64,000 nucleotides of DNA. Origin: Tuctoria greenei (Eukaryota > Streptophyta > Magnoliopsida > Poales > Poaceae). Positions within the stretch are counted from its first letter, which is position 1. Every line of letters begins with the position of its first letter. Position numbers and translations under genes: made by a program. The DNA is taken from positions 131,600,230 through 131,664,229 of the forward strand of contig JAYESD010000007.1 of the NCBI GenBank assembly GCA_036927565.1. Reading direction: 5' to 3'. The notes below the pieces were generated by a model. That model saw only the letters and a program-made list of their open reading frames with translations, was not told where the DNA came from and did not search any database. This document shows, piece by piece, positions 30,781 through 44,089 of this stretch.

Positions 30781-31541
30781 ATGTACGTGCACCTCAACTT
30801 TACATATATCAAAACATTATCAGCTCGCGCTGCTGCTTTGTTCAACACGCTTTTGATTCCGTTGCAGGAAGGAATGTGCAAGAATATCCTTAGCGTGCAA
30901 AACAGAAGGAAACAACAGGAAAGTGGTAAGATGCAGTCAAATTCGACTTTGTTCCCAATCAAAGTCATGTCAAAGCCCACTGCAATAGAGAAGGGAGAGT
31001 TTTCAAACAAAGATGATATCAAAGATAAGCCCTACTGTTACAGGTGCTTTAGGAAAGGGCGTGAGAAGAAGGATGAGGTGGATGCATACTGTGTGAGATG
31101 TGATAGCAGTGAACATAAGAAGGTACTACAAGAATCGAGCAAAGAAATGTCGGTCATATAACTGTCGGTAAGCTATAGTAACCGACGGCTATAGACTAAA
31201 AGTGTCGGCCTACCGACGGTTTTATGATAATTAAATTCGACGGCCCCGATGGTTTTACACTAGCCGACACTTGTATGCTCAATTCTTGTAGTGAGGCAAT
31301 GTGTCCTATTTACCATCTTGTGAGAAAAAAATGCTGAGCTCTGTCGCTATGCGATGGAAGGCTTAAAGGATTATTTTCTATTCCCCCATATGCGACATAT
31401 CATCAGGTTGATTAGCAACCTGAATGCCCTGATCCAGGTGGGTCGGAGCGGAAGGAACGATAGCTTGATGGTTATTAGGGATCAGGAGAGGGGATCTCAT
31501 AGAGGAGGGGTGGGATGGTTGTTCAACACTGTGACCTGACT
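30781..31541 (+). pseudogene. Zinc-knuckle pseudogene, copy 2, with MITE
   Basis: Second copy of the frame at 2111-2870, with Arg for Ile in the second CxxC region (YCVRCDSSEH). One extra A in the run near 31330 shifts the downstream frame. The MITE lies at 31124-31293. Confidence 0.55.
31124..31293. mobile_element. 170-bp CACTA-type MITE, copy 2
   Basis: Same length, ends and AGG target duplication as at 2454-2623. Confidence 0.85.
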
Positions 31542-32472
31542 CGACATAGACAGGATTTGGGTTTACAAAGGGGCTGCATTGCTGACAGATCAGGTCCCGA
31601 CACCACCGGACCAGACAGAGGATGAGGATTTCCGTGTTGTGTGGTGGAGGGAACGACCGTGCTTGAGTACTAGACTGCATGGGATATCCTGTAAATCTTC
31701 AACCATAACACAAGCAAGCACCCGAGCAAGGAAAGGATCCTGCTTGCTACAATACCGCAACTGTCCAAAAGTAGCACAAGCTTGTTTGACAAAAAGGTAC
31801 TCCCTCCAAATCTAATGGGAAACCATGATGCAGAACCCAAACTTTCTTAGTGAACGTGGTATGTCGAAAGTATAGTGGGGTCTCATCATGTTTAACAAAA
31901 CGAAAGAAATGATCTTCAAGACAGTGAGGATTAGCCGCAATCATGGTGTCCCAATCTTACGGGTACGTAGGAGCGGGCTTCAGCCCGTGTGGCGAGCGTG
32001 GCCGCCGTGCCCCTCGCCCACCCGGGTTCGATTCCCAGAATCGACCAGGGTGTCCTACCAGGATTTATTTCCAAATAATTTCAGGTACCTCTCAAGCGTG
32101 AAGACACAATGGTAGTGCAACGTCCCCATCGCGCATCGGACTCTGATGGATTTTAGTGATCTTTCTAAGGACGCTCTTACAAGTCGTGTGTAGTTGTAGG
32201 GCTGATTGTGTGTGTGTGTGTGTGTGGTGGTGGTGTGAGTGGTTGTGTTTACACATGAACAAATACTACAACTGTACTCGATGGAGAGGTCTCAAAAAAA
32301 ATTCATACGGGTAATTGAGGCGAAACATACCGACTCCAAATAGATGAGTACCAAAATTAGTAACCTCCTGGTGCACTGTGTCTTTAAGGTACTCAATAAT
32401 AGCATGCATAAGTTGACATTTTTGTTCAGGAGTACCTCTTTCGTTATCGTAATGACCATCTCTTCATTGAGT
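31378..32472 (-). pseudogene. Gag/DUF4283-like pseudogene, copy 2 (not split by CACTA A)
   Basis: The proline-rich 3' part and the DUF4283-like part are contiguous here, which gives the empty target (CATGGGATATCCTG, about 31678-31691) for CACTA A. A SINE lies at 31966-32303. The 5' piece continues beyond CACTA C at 35837-36007. Confidence 0.55.
31966..32303 (+). mobile_element. tRNA-derived SINE, copy 2
   Basis: Same element as at 19483. Here both flanks read TACGGGTA (31958-31965 and 32306-32313), a perfect 8-bp duplication. Confidence 0.7.
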
Positions 32473-35400
32473 CACTACAGGAATACCGGTCACTTACGTC
32501 GGCCAAAGCCGACGTAAGTTAGGCTTAAACCGACGTAATTAACTTCATTACGTCGGTTTTTGCTTAATTACGTCGGCTTTCAGTCGACGTAGGGTTTGGG
32601 ACGTAATTAAGGTAACTTACGTCGGCCACTGACGTAAGTTACCTTAATTACGTCGGTCTGCAGGAGCCGACGTAAGTTCACCCTCGAGATGGGCCTTGGG
32701 CTGGGCCGGATGACTTACGTTGGTCTGGCCATACCGACGTAAGTTAACCTGGGCTAACTTACGTCGGCCTGCCCATAGCCGACGTAAGTTAAGTTTTCGA
32801 ATTTTTTTTAAAAACAGAAACTGACTACCTCGCTCGATGGCGAGAACACAGAACAAACAAATAACTGACTACACAGCATAACAGTTTCAATATATAGTTC
32901 AAAACATCAACAACAATACAATTTGCAAAATAAATTCTACCGGGCTACACGCTAGCCCCTCCATTACCTCCGGGATCTTCTCGACGCGTTCCGGATCCCT
33001 GCAAAAGAAACATAATCACTAGTAAGCATCAATGTCAACTCAGTGATAACATAAGAGGCCAAGAACATCAGTGACAAAAGAAGGAAGCATGATGTAGTTT
33101 CAAATGAAGTAATGTACTATATCACTAGTTAAATGGAAGCACTAGCCCTTTGTTAACTCAGTGAACATCAGTTTCGACATAAGAAGGTAACATCAGTGAT
33201 AATCACTAGCTCTTTTGTTAAATGGAAGCACTAACAACTTATTCACTATATACTAATCATTTCTATCATGGTCAAAAACTACTAAAGCTTGATTAGATAC
33301 ACTTAAAGAGAGTTTCTCACCTGCTCCAGTGTCTACACGCTACCCCCTCCACTGCCTCCGGGATCTCGACGCGTTCCGGAACCCTGCAAAAGAATCATAA
33401 TTAGGATTAAATGTGATGCAAATAACTTTTTAACATAATGAAAAGGGAATCAAACTCCTAGGTATAGACAATATTACCTGCTCTGGTGTCTGCTGCGGCG
33501 GAAGCGTAGGAATCTGGATGTCCTGACCGCTTTGTCGAGCAAGAGCCTGCCATTGCAAGATATTAGCAGATATATGTTATTAAGTGTTGTGAAATTTAAC
33601 TACGGTACTTTAAATTACTTACCGCCACCGTTGCTTGCATCTGGGCCATCATTAAGGCCGTCCTCTGCTGCTCCTCCCTTGCCTCCGCTCTCGTCCGCTC
33701 CAGCTCTGCCTGAGTTTGCATCAGCGACTCCCTCATGGCCTGGAGCTCCAGCTGCGTCTGCGAGAGACGACCACTGGTCCCAGCGGTCGAAGCCTGCGAC
33801 GATGAAGCGCCTCTCAAAGGTCGCGTCGACCTCGAGTCGACAACTCCATCGAAAATGGCAAACCTGCAAAAGAATGAAAACACTAAGTAGAAGAAGATTA
33901 ATTGAAAAAGAAATGAAACACACGAAGAACTCACCGTCCGTGGGCCTTCCCGCCTCCGCTTGCGTACGCGGCTTGGGGGTCGATCGGCGCGCTTTCCCAA
34001 TCGTAATCCGCACCGTGTATCTTCGCGACCTCCTGCGTGTACTTTGTCTACAAAACAAATAAATCTTGTAAGTATGTCAATAATAGTATTAGTTATAATG
34101 AAATTGATGAATTTCGAAAACTTACCAGTCGGTCGGCTGCGACCTGACTACACTGCCCTGGCTGAGAAGGGTCACTTCCCTTGTGACCTCTCTTCCAAAC
34201 CTGGGTCGGGGTCGGCTCATGACCCAGCTCTCGCTCCTGTACATCCGTGTTCTTGAGATAAATAATATATTAAGAACACATAAATAAAATAAAAAGGTAC
34301 TTACCATGCGTTTAGCCAAACGCAAGTAGCCGTCACCGCCATAGTTGTGCTTGCCCTCAGACCCCATGCGGCACTGTCTAGCCTACGTGGACTTGTTGAT
34401 AAAAGCGTCGCTAGCCCAGTACCGACAGAGAGCTAAGTACGCCTCGATGTTACCCTGTAACCAGGAAATACTAACCTGCACATATTTTATTTTCATCAAC
34501 GCGGTTAACATACGTAGATATTGTAAATATTTAACAATATTAAAAACTTACCTCCGCGTACTGCTCCTCTGTCAAGTAGGAGTCCGAGTCCTTCCTAAAG
34601 ACACCCCTTTGCTGCTCCTGCTCCTGCTCCCGGGGGTGCCGCTTGTAGTAAGCGTTGACGGCCTGAATCCGGGCGTATGACAACGCCGCTGTCGTGAGCT
34701 TCCGAGCGTTGTAATGGAACACGCGTCTCGCGTGGTCCTCCATGCCCGGCTCCTCTACTTGGTACCTCAACTTTAAGCAAACAAATATTTAAGTGATATG
34801 CAACTAAGAATTCAAAGGAGTTGAAAAAACGAAACAGTTAAACTTACCATAAAATCATGCCACACGGCTCCCTGAACCGTGCCGTGCCCTAAATCCCCAA
34901 CCAGTAAAGATGTGGCGTAGTTGCTGCGTAACGTGGAGGCTCGAGGGAGCGCAGCAGCATAGAAAGGTGATGAGAAACCGCAGTGCAGCGCAGGGCAGGG
35001 GCGATCGTCGCCGCAGCGCAGGGAGGCGATCGTTGCTGGCTCATCGCAGAACGAGAGCATGACAGAGATAAGTCAAGCTGAAATTGTTTCAACCCAAACC
35101 AAACTAAACCAAACCGAATTTATCCAGCACCCAAACCAAACAAAACCATTTTATATCTCAAACTGTTTTATACCCACCCAAAACAAACCCAATAAGGAAC
35201 CGCACCATTGAAACTGGTTCAACCCAAACCATTCCCACGTTTAGGGGGGCGGTGCTCGGCCGTGGAGGGGAGGGGGAGGGGAGGTCGAGGGGGAGGGGAG
35301 GAGGAGGGCGGCGCTCGGGATGGGGAGGCGGACGGCGGCGCTCGGGCGGCGCGTGGGGGGGGGGGTCGGGGAGGGGAGGGGAGTACCTTGGGGCGGCGGC

Positions 35401-35836
35401 GTAGGACGGAGGCGTCGGGCGGCCGGGCGGCGACGGCGGGGCGGCGGGGCGGCGACGGGGAGCAGGCGGCGCGGCGGCGACGGGGGGCAGGCGGCGGCAG
35501 CGGTTGGGAAAAGGTGCGCGTGAAATGAGAGCGCGCACCGCTCGCGCGGTTAGGTTAAACAACAACTTACGTCGGCCAAGTTTACTTACGTCGGCCGACA
35601 TCAGGGCCGACGTAAGTTAGGTTTTAATTACGTCGGTCTCCTTAATTACGTCGGCTCTGGGCCGAGGCCGACGTGGGTAATTTTTATTACTGTCGGTCCC
35701 TGTACTTACGTCGGTCGACCGACGTAATTTAATTAACTTACGTCGGCTACTGGCAGCCGACGTAAGTTACTTACTTACGTCGGCTGGCCGACGTAAGTTG
35801 CCCTGGCCGACGTAAGTGATCGATATTCCTGTAGTG
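32473..35836 (-). mobile_element. CACTA C, copy 2
   Basis: Termini CACTACAGGAATA/TATTCCTGTAGTG with AGT on both sides (32470-32472, 35837-35839). Slightly shorter than copy 1, mainly in the G-rich tract. Confidence 0.95.
33333..35060 (-). pseudogene. Transposase_24-like pseudogene of CACTA C, copy 2
   Basis: Same exons and the same in-frame TAG (FINKST-stop-ARQ) as copy 1. The coiled-coil exon reads through without the TAG seen in copy 1 (CTGGAGCTCCAG here, CTAGAGCTCCAG at 21255-21266). Confidence 0.75.
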
Positions 35837-36007
35837 AGTCTGACAATATCTCCAGCCAAGTAGAAAGTTTTTTAGTAACTCTGTGGTAGCCTCCGATGCC
35901 TCGTTTCTATCCACTAACGGAGTAATTGAGATTGCCCAGGCCTCTGGCGACAGATATAACGCTTGGGGCGCCCTGCAAAGAGTACAGCTATGCTGTAGGT
36001 TTTGCAC
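35837..36007 (-). pseudogene. Gag/DUF4283-like pseudogene, 5' piece (copy 2)
   Basis: Equivalent of 23386-23556, interrupted by CACTA C. Confidence 0.45.
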
Positions 36008-36480
36008 CGTATGATCACTAGAGATAGACAGTCGCCAGCGGTGGACCTAGCATTTAATCCAAGGGTATGCCATTTAAAAAGAAATATAATTGATAAAAAA
36101 TATTTATTAATTTAATAAATAATAATAACTTTATAAAATAATTCAATATATGTGCAGTATGGCTGACTCCAAAAGGGCCATGGAAATCGGACGATCCATA
36201 ACGGGCTTTAGGCGTCCGTTAGAGCGTCTGCACGATATGGAAAAATCGTTGTATCCAACGGAGCATCGATGCCGGACGCGCTCGGTCTCTGATGACAACG
36301 TATTGCGAGATGCGACGACGGAGACGCACAATTTGTTCGTCTCCCTTCTTCATTCGGGTACGTCTCGGATAAGCTTTTCTTATGTAGTGTTCCGATTATG
36401 CATGATGCTTCCATTGTACATTGCACCATAGAATCACCTTGTTCCTTGTAACACTCTTCTTAGTTTTCAAAATTTTCCAG

Positions 36481-38119
36481 GCTATGAGGCATAAATAAAG
36501 ATCAGTGGGCGTAGGCCACGGTAACAATGCATGGATACGGGCTCTTTCTACCATATCCACGCCGCATGAGATCGCCGAATACATTAAACTTTGGGACCTA
36601 ATCACCACAGTGGCGCTTCAACAAGATTCTGAGGACGTAGTTCTCTGGGAACACTCGGGCCAGGGGAGATATATGGCAAGTTTCGCATACAAATGCCAAT
36701 TCGCTGGGGTGCAGAAAAAGTTGGACATACCTTCACTGTGGAAATCAAAGGCGGAACCAAAGGTGTTATGGTTCACCTGGATCGCCAGGCTGCAAACTAC
36801 GGACAATCTAGAAAAGAAAGGTTAGGATAATAATGTCATATGCCCCCTCTGTCCAGATGTAGCGGAAACAACAGGGCATCTCCTCACTTGCTGCTCATTC
36901 ACAACCCGTGTAATGGAAGAGGCCTTCAGGTGGATGGATCTACAGTTGGAGCTGGGGCTTATAGTGGCTCAAGGGAGCACTCAAGACTGGTTCAAGGAGG
37001 TAACAGCGGGCATGAGCGCCGGAGAGAGGACCCGGCGCATGAGGCAAATATTCTATGTGTGGTGGAATATTTGGAAAGAGTGCAACCGAAGAATCTTCCA
37101 AGGGAAAGAAAAAGTGAGTTGCAGGTCGCGCTACTGGCCAAGGAAGAGATAGATATTTTCAGGCGGGCATTCATTTTCAGGGCCGCCGGATCCTGCTGTG
37201 ACAGCTCCCCGATGGCCGCCGTCGATGCGGTCGCCCTCCTTGCCACCCTCGCCGCGATCGGCTTCCCCGTCGTCCCACACGCCAAGCTGCTGCTCCTCGA
37301 GGTGGGCGCACTGCTGCACCCGGCCGTCGCCGCCGCGGTCCTCGCGTGGGAGCTGCTATGCCACCACGCGCGCAAGTGCGGCAAGCCCAGGTTCAGGGGC
37401 CTCAAGAAGGCCATCGAGTTCCTAGGAATTTTTAGGAATAATAACCCTAACTACCATGCATGATTCCCTATTCTGTATCTATAGAATTCGTAGGAATAAT
37501 TCCCTATTGTGCATATGGATTTTAAAATGAAAGCAAAAAAAAAAAGCCGAGCTCACCTCGGTGCATGAGGCGTCGGGGGCCTGGGGCGGCGGGGGCGCAG
37601 CGGGGGCGCGGCGGTCCAGGGGCGGCGAGGCCGGGGGCGGCGGGCCAGGGCGGCGGGGGCTTCAGGTGGATGGATCTACAGTTGCAGCTGGGGCTTATAG
37701 TGGCTAAGGGAGCACTCAAGACTGGTTCAAGGAGGTAACAGCGGGCATGAGCGCCGGAGAGAGGACCCGGCGCATGGGGCAAATTTTCTATGTGTGGTGG
37801 AATATTTGGAAAGAGCGCAACCGAAGAATCTTCCAAGGGAAAGAAAAAAGTGAGTTGCAGGTCGCGCTACTGGCCAAGGAAGAGATAGATGTTTTCAGGC
37901 GGGCATTCATTTTCGTGTCCAGTGCGCTTTTAAATTAATTGGGTGCGTAGGTGCTTTGGCTGCAGTGCATCCTGGAGTTGAAGTTTGTTGCATGCGCTTG
38001 TGCCATTTTCCTTTGTTTTTCAGGGCAACATAAGTTGCTTGAACTGTAAAAGACTCTGTAATTTTTCTCGCCGCCCTTCTCTAATGAATCGGAAGTGCAC
38101 CTGTTTTACCGTAAAAAAA
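36481..38119 (+). mobile_element. LINE 3' fragment with insert, copy 2
   Basis: Same zf-RVT remnant, shared TAG and poly(A) end as copy 1. The insert is at 37179-37659 and carries the 83-codon ORF at 37212-37463; the duplicated LINE segment follows from 37660. Confidence 0.8.
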
Positions 38120-39518
38120 CATTTTCAACCAATTAACAGCCACCTCTGTGAATAATATCACCATAATGTTTTGTTTTTTTGAGAGAACGGTTGGTTTTCA
38201 CTTTCAGTTCATAACAAACATGAGTAAAAATAACAATCCGAAAGAGATTCAGTGCTAGTTTATGTGAAGAAATATTAAGTCACATTAGCATCTAATGATG
38301 ACGAAAATGTTCTCTCAGGCTGTATGAGGGTAATTTACTTCAAGTTCAACACGTACAAATGTCCAGCTATTTACTTCAACTTCAAGTTCGAAAGATACTA
38401 TTCAAATACTCCTTACAAAGCAACCATTTTGAGCTATGCATATATACGTTCATTTATATATAATATGGACCGAATTAAGGATATAAGCTATCACAGTACA
38501 TCTTTTGATATGCATTTTTCATGACATAACTACAATTCAATACAATTATAGGGACACAGAAAATAGCCTGGCTTGGGCTCATTTGATAACACGGCACAAA
38601 AATAATTGGCATCATTTCCAATTATGCCTCCATCAAATAAGCTCATGTAAACCTGTCAGATCAACAACTGGTCAGTTACAACAAAATAACCAACCTATCC
38701 ATTGGTCAATACAATCTCTGCAAGACATATAAGCAAAATGGTTTCTTGACTTCATGTGCCATGAGTTAGGCTAATAAAGTAATGCACAATTCTGAGCTCG
38801 AGAAAATGATAACCCATCAGGGAAGCAACAATTCAAGAAACTAAATGAGGCACACATAATAGGCATGTCAGGGACTTCAGTGTGGTAAACAGGGGAAAAA
38901 TATCCATGTCTGATAGTATTCTCTAGCAATGCGTTACTCAAATAAACTCATGCCTACCTGCCAGATCAACCATAATAATAATATATCCTAACCTGTCTAA
39001 AATCAATAAATTTAACTAAAAGAAATGGTTTTTCCTGGCCTTCTTCATTTGTCACGATGCAGGATACTCACAATTCAGAGCCTGTGGAAACGATTATAAC
39101 ATCAAGGAACCAACAGGGGTCAGAAACCTAGAGGAAGCAGCCGTAGTAAATTCCTAAATAATATTCTGTACATACGAAGAGGTATATCCAACACAATCGT
39201 TGCAGCTCTAATCATGCCATAAGTGAAACAGATATGCAGCTTCCTGTACTACTGGTCAGAAGATGAATCAAGCATTCCAATACCTGCAGTAAAATGTACG
39301 AAAGAAGATACGCAATTAAACTGGACATTCATCACATTGTCACAATTGGCTTCTGGGTAACTAGTTATACCCATATAGGTTTCAACAAGTAAACAAAAGG
39401 AAGATAGATGTGCATTGCTTCTTTTTAATAATGAGTTTACACACTGGACTATACTAATCATACTAATACTTGGAAGTTGTTCGACTTTTCAGACTCCATG
39501 CCACTGAAACTCATCTCG
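38120..39518. other. 3' flank of MATH-BTB copy 3
   Basis: Equivalent of 25670-27068, with the 300-bp block present. No gene recognised. Confidence 0.4.
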
Positions 39519-40110
39519 TCATCTTGTTCCACCTAAATAACCAGACATACGAGCAGAAATATGGGACATGAGCTTTTTCACAACAGCAGGGCAGCTTATA
39601 GTTAAATGGTCAAAGCCATCGGTTGCCATTACAGCGCTGAGAGTCAATGGAGTGCCGAGGAACTGGAAGCACGCCCCCTTAAGCCCATGACAGTGGTGCT
39701 GCTCAGCTAATGCCAGGATGGTAGCAGCGGAGGATGTATCAATGTGATTACACAATCTGTCATCACAAATTAGCTTCAATCATTCCAGGTTATAGCGGTC
39801 GGCTGCGACAAGCAAATGCTGAGCCATTGCAGCCTCTTCTTGTTTCTTCACGTCTGGACTATCCGGCTGTGTGTCAGTGTAGATAAAGCAGAGCATAGCC
39901 TTGAACACTGCTGCGTCCATGTCATCCACCTTTATGACAGCTTCCTTCTCGCTCTCCTTCATTGCGCCTAAGAGTTGTGCTCTGAAGACGGGCGATCGGG
40001 CAGCAAGAACACATCTGTGCGCCTTGCATGTCTCGCCAGCAACATGAAACGTGATATCCGCCCCCTCCTTGTGCACCAGGCAGGAGATCACCGAAATGTC
40101 GGTGAAGGTC
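39519..40110 (-). pseudogene. MATH-BTB pseudogene copy 3, 3' part
   Basis: Post-BTB and BTB sequence with the shared TGA after YNLE (39780-39782) and the early terminal TGA after GGTR. It also has its own 4-bp tandem duplication (CAGG, about 40077-40084) that shifts the frame within the start of BTB. The LTR retrotransposon interrupts it after AGGTC at 40106-40110. Confidence 0.92.
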
Positions 40111-43100
40111 TGTAACACCCATATTTTCGAAACAAGTAGAATGCAAATCAAATAAGGTTAAGAGTAATTAAATAAAGAATAAGTATATATCCAAATAAAA
40201 AAATAAAAGAAAATTTATCCCAATTAAAAACCTTGTAATCTAGAAAACATGTTTAGAATGCATTTCTTATCTGTGCATTTGGTGTGAACTTGAATTCAAA
40301 TTTGCTAGAAAATTTAATTGAAAACTTGAAGGCAAAAGTCAAAAGAAATGAAAAGAAAAGAAAAAGGAAAACCTCAACCGTGGGCCTAAAATCTACCCGC
40401 AGCCCATCTCCCTCCTTTCCTCTTATCGGCCCAGCTCGGCCCAACCGTGCTCCCCCTCCTTCCCTCTCCACTCTCTCTGCGCGTGGGGCCCAGCCGTCAC
40501 GGCCTTCTTCTCCCTCAACTGCCGCACGCCCGTTCCCCGTGGCCGTGTTGCTCGCGCCCGCGTGTGCGTGCGTCCTGGGCAACTGCCGCGCTCGCGCCGC
40601 CCCTGAGCAACCGCCCCCCCCTCCCTACTACTACCCCAGTCGCACCCCCCACCCCCCATTCCTCCCTTGCCCGAACCCTAGCCACCATGGCCGTCGTTTG
40701 GAGCTCGTCGCCTCGCGTTGAGATGCCACCTCACCCAATTCCGACGAGATGCCAGGCACCCCCACGTCGCTCCGCCCCCGAAGCACCCATCCGTGGCGAG
40801 TTCCCGCCGCTCGAGGCCCGCCCCCGACGGCACCAATGCCCAACTGTCGAACCCCACTGTCGCTCGTCGTCCCCGATCGATTTCCCGTGCATGCGTCACC
40901 ATGGGTGAGTTTCCCATCCTCTTCTCTTTCTTCCCCTCTATTTCCCGTCTAAATTGGAGCACCGGAGCGCCAAATCCGGCCGGCTCCGGCGAGTTTTAGC
41001 CGCTGGCCATGGAGGCGCCGCCGCCTCTGGTGGCTCTGGCCGCCACCCACCTCACCGGGGTGACGTGGCCGAGCACGAGCCGTCCATCTGGGCACAACGG
41101 CCCAGATTAAAACATCATACCCCTTCACCTTGTTTTAAATCACAGCCATTCAAATAAAATCCAATGGCCCAAATTAAATCAGGACACATCCCCTTCGTCT
41201 TTTGCAGTCTAGCCCCTGGAATCTTATGATCTAGCCCCTGGAAAACTTGGTAATTGTAAAATAAACTAAAAACATGTAAATTAGACCCCAAAAGTTGGTT
41301 GGAATTATGGTTTCACTAATAATTCTTTGACTAAGCCCCTGTAATTTTAATTAATCACATTTTAAGCCACTGTTCTATTAGGGAAAATTACTAAACAGCC
41401 CCTGAGGTTATTCTTAATTGCTGAATATTGATTAAAAGTGTATTTTGTGAATAGAGAATATTTATAAATGATAAAATAAATATAGAAAATAGTGGAAAAT
41501 TAGTTAAAAATCATTTTAGGCTGAAATAAAATTGTAGATGCATATAAATTATCTTTTTATCATGGAAAAAATTTAATAAAAATACTTTTAGTTATAATTA
41601 AATAATAAAAATAGAGAATAAATGTGAAAATAGAGGAAAATTATTTACAAAATATTTTATGCTGAAATAAATTTATAAAATGCTTATAAAATATATTTTG
41701 GCTATGGGAAATTCATTAAAAATGATTTTAGCCTATAATTAAATATTAAAAATGGGAAGTAAATAGTAAATGCATTTCTTTAGCTATGAAAAATAATAAA
41801 TCACTCATAACCTCAATTTAAATCATAATCATAACATATTTCTATCATAATATTTGTATTGCTTGTATGGTGTATTGTTCTTGATGGTTTTTGTTTCTCT
41901 TTTGACGGTAGTTTATACGCACTCGTATTTCGACGAAGAAGTGACACGAAGATATGAAGACAAGAGTTCAATCAAGAGACTGAGCAGCTATTCAATGAAA
42001 GGCAAGTTCCTTGACCATCTTGCACCCTTTTTGTTAAGTTTTAGTTAGTTGCATGCTAAATTAAAATATGAATCCTATGTTATGTTTTCCTAGATTTTCC
42101 ACAGTATTCCTTGTCAACATGATTTGGGTATTTTATTAGTATTTAGAATACGCTTAGCCATGCTTAATTGAAATATGATCTATTAACTTACAAGTTTACT
42201 TTTGAAGTATTTTGATTCATGAATTGGTGGCTAAACGGAAATTAGTAGATAGGAATCTGATAGGGGGTTTTGTATGGATTGGTGCATGCGTGCACAAGAC
42301 CTTGGTTTGGGGCTTGACATCTATTGGATTCTAAGGACCGGTTTATGAAGGAAGCCACTAAGCTTTATAGTACCACCACGAGACTGAGATGGGGCAGCTT
42401 GGTCAATTAATTAGGTTTCTCCCGATGAAATGCTAGTAGTTGGATGGTGCGGGGAATGATGCAGGGGTACTGCTCTGGGAACCACAAGGCTCAAGAGGGG
42501 GCTCTGAGGCGGAGGGTTACTCCAGAAATGCCTCAGTGGTGGAAACCTTAGAGGGCTAGCACTAGTCGGGAGTACCTTTGTAAAGACCATGTAGTGATCT
42601 CCTGGCCACGCACCTATGGAAGTGTGAAATGTGGTTGGCCGCCACTGGCATTAGGGAGGTTTACTCAGTCCACCTGGCAATAGGGGATGAAATCACTGCT
42701 TGTGGGTAAAGGGTACACTCTCTGCAGAGATTTGGTAAAACTGTCATGACAGCCGTGCTCACAGACAAGAGCGGCTTGGTATCCAATTCATAATTAGACG
42801 ATGGTTGGGATGATGGTTGAGATGATGGTTTGGGAATGATGTTGATATTGATTCATTATTATTGTTATTCTATAATTATTGGGAATATACACCTAGATGT
42901 AGGTGCTAATGAAAGCTAAGGATAGGTTTAATGCATAGTGCTTAAACCATTATCAGCCTTTCCTTTTTGATTGGCCTACATGTCATTTATTTCCCACACT
43001 TGCGGAGTACCACGGGATGGTAATCACACTTGCTTTGTTGTATTTTTGATATGCTGCTCAGTGAAGAAAAGATCTAATGAAGACAGTGACAAGTGAAGAC

Positions 43101-43316
43101 GGTGCATAGGTCACGTTGCTGCCAGTCAATTTGTCTATGGTTGCCCTGAAGTTTTTCCTCTTCCGCTGCTACTTCAAAACTCTTTTAAAGGTATAAATGT
43201 GGTTTGCATGCGATATAGAACTGTTTATCACTACTTGTCGTACATGTATGGTGAAACTGATCCTGGTATACATGTATTTGCAGCTGGTTTTATTCTTTAT
43301 AAAACCGGGTGTGACA
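40111..43316 (+). repeat. 5' LTR
   Basis: Bounded by TGTAAC...GTGACA. A GC-rich block (40400-41060, with GCCACCATGG at 40684) is followed by an AT-rich middle. It differs from the 3' LTR by scattered substitutions, denser in the GC-rich part. Open frames in the GC-rich block are on both strands and are not conserved between the two LTRs, so none is called. Confidence 0.95.
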
Positions 43317-44057
43317 AAGTGGTATCAGAGCTATATGTTGACTCTAGGCATGTGACCTTAGTTAGAATGGACCTCTAAGACACTTCTTTGACCTCGCTCA
43401 TGAAGACGAAGCTTCGACTCCACCGACAGGAACGTGAAGATCCACATAGAAGGACAATGCAAAAGAAGAAGACTCTTAGAGATTATCATACATCACTTGC
43501 ATAGGCCCCCTTTAGTTAGCAAGTGAAGTCCATGCCTTCCTCACAGCGAATTAGAACACGTTGTTTGATGTATTGCAATAGATTAATAATAATAACAACA
43601 AGAGATTATAACATTTATCTGTTTAAGGGGGGTAGCCGACCCACTTGAATCTCGTGGGTGAGATTCTATGTAAGGTGGGTGGGATTGTAACCCTCATAAT
43701 TGCCAAAAAGGAAAAGAAAACAATAATACTAAATATAGTAATCATGATAATGCATTTGAAGTGAAAGACTTTAAAGTTAAAACTATAGTGCAAATTTAAG
43801 CCAAGTTCAATGTAATAAGAATAATAAGAAGAAGAATGTAGAACAAAAAAATATATGTGTTGTTGTGTAATAATACTGTAAATTTAACTAAACAACATAT
43901 TTCTTCGTAATTGCCTGTTTGTGAAAAATGCAAATTTCAACTTTTAAAGAATAAGTTTGAATTCATATGAAATTAAGGCATGACAAAGAAAATTCAATCA
44001 GGGCTCATAACGCTCTGTTAAAAATTAGAATACGTTGATAATGAAGTCTGCATATAA

Positions 44058-44089
<32 letters not shown>

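Noticed and set aside
40284..41157. Long GC-rich frames on both strands in the LTR
   Set aside because: The frames differ between the two LTRs (starts and stops change) and overlap on both strands, as expected of GC-rich non-coding sequence.
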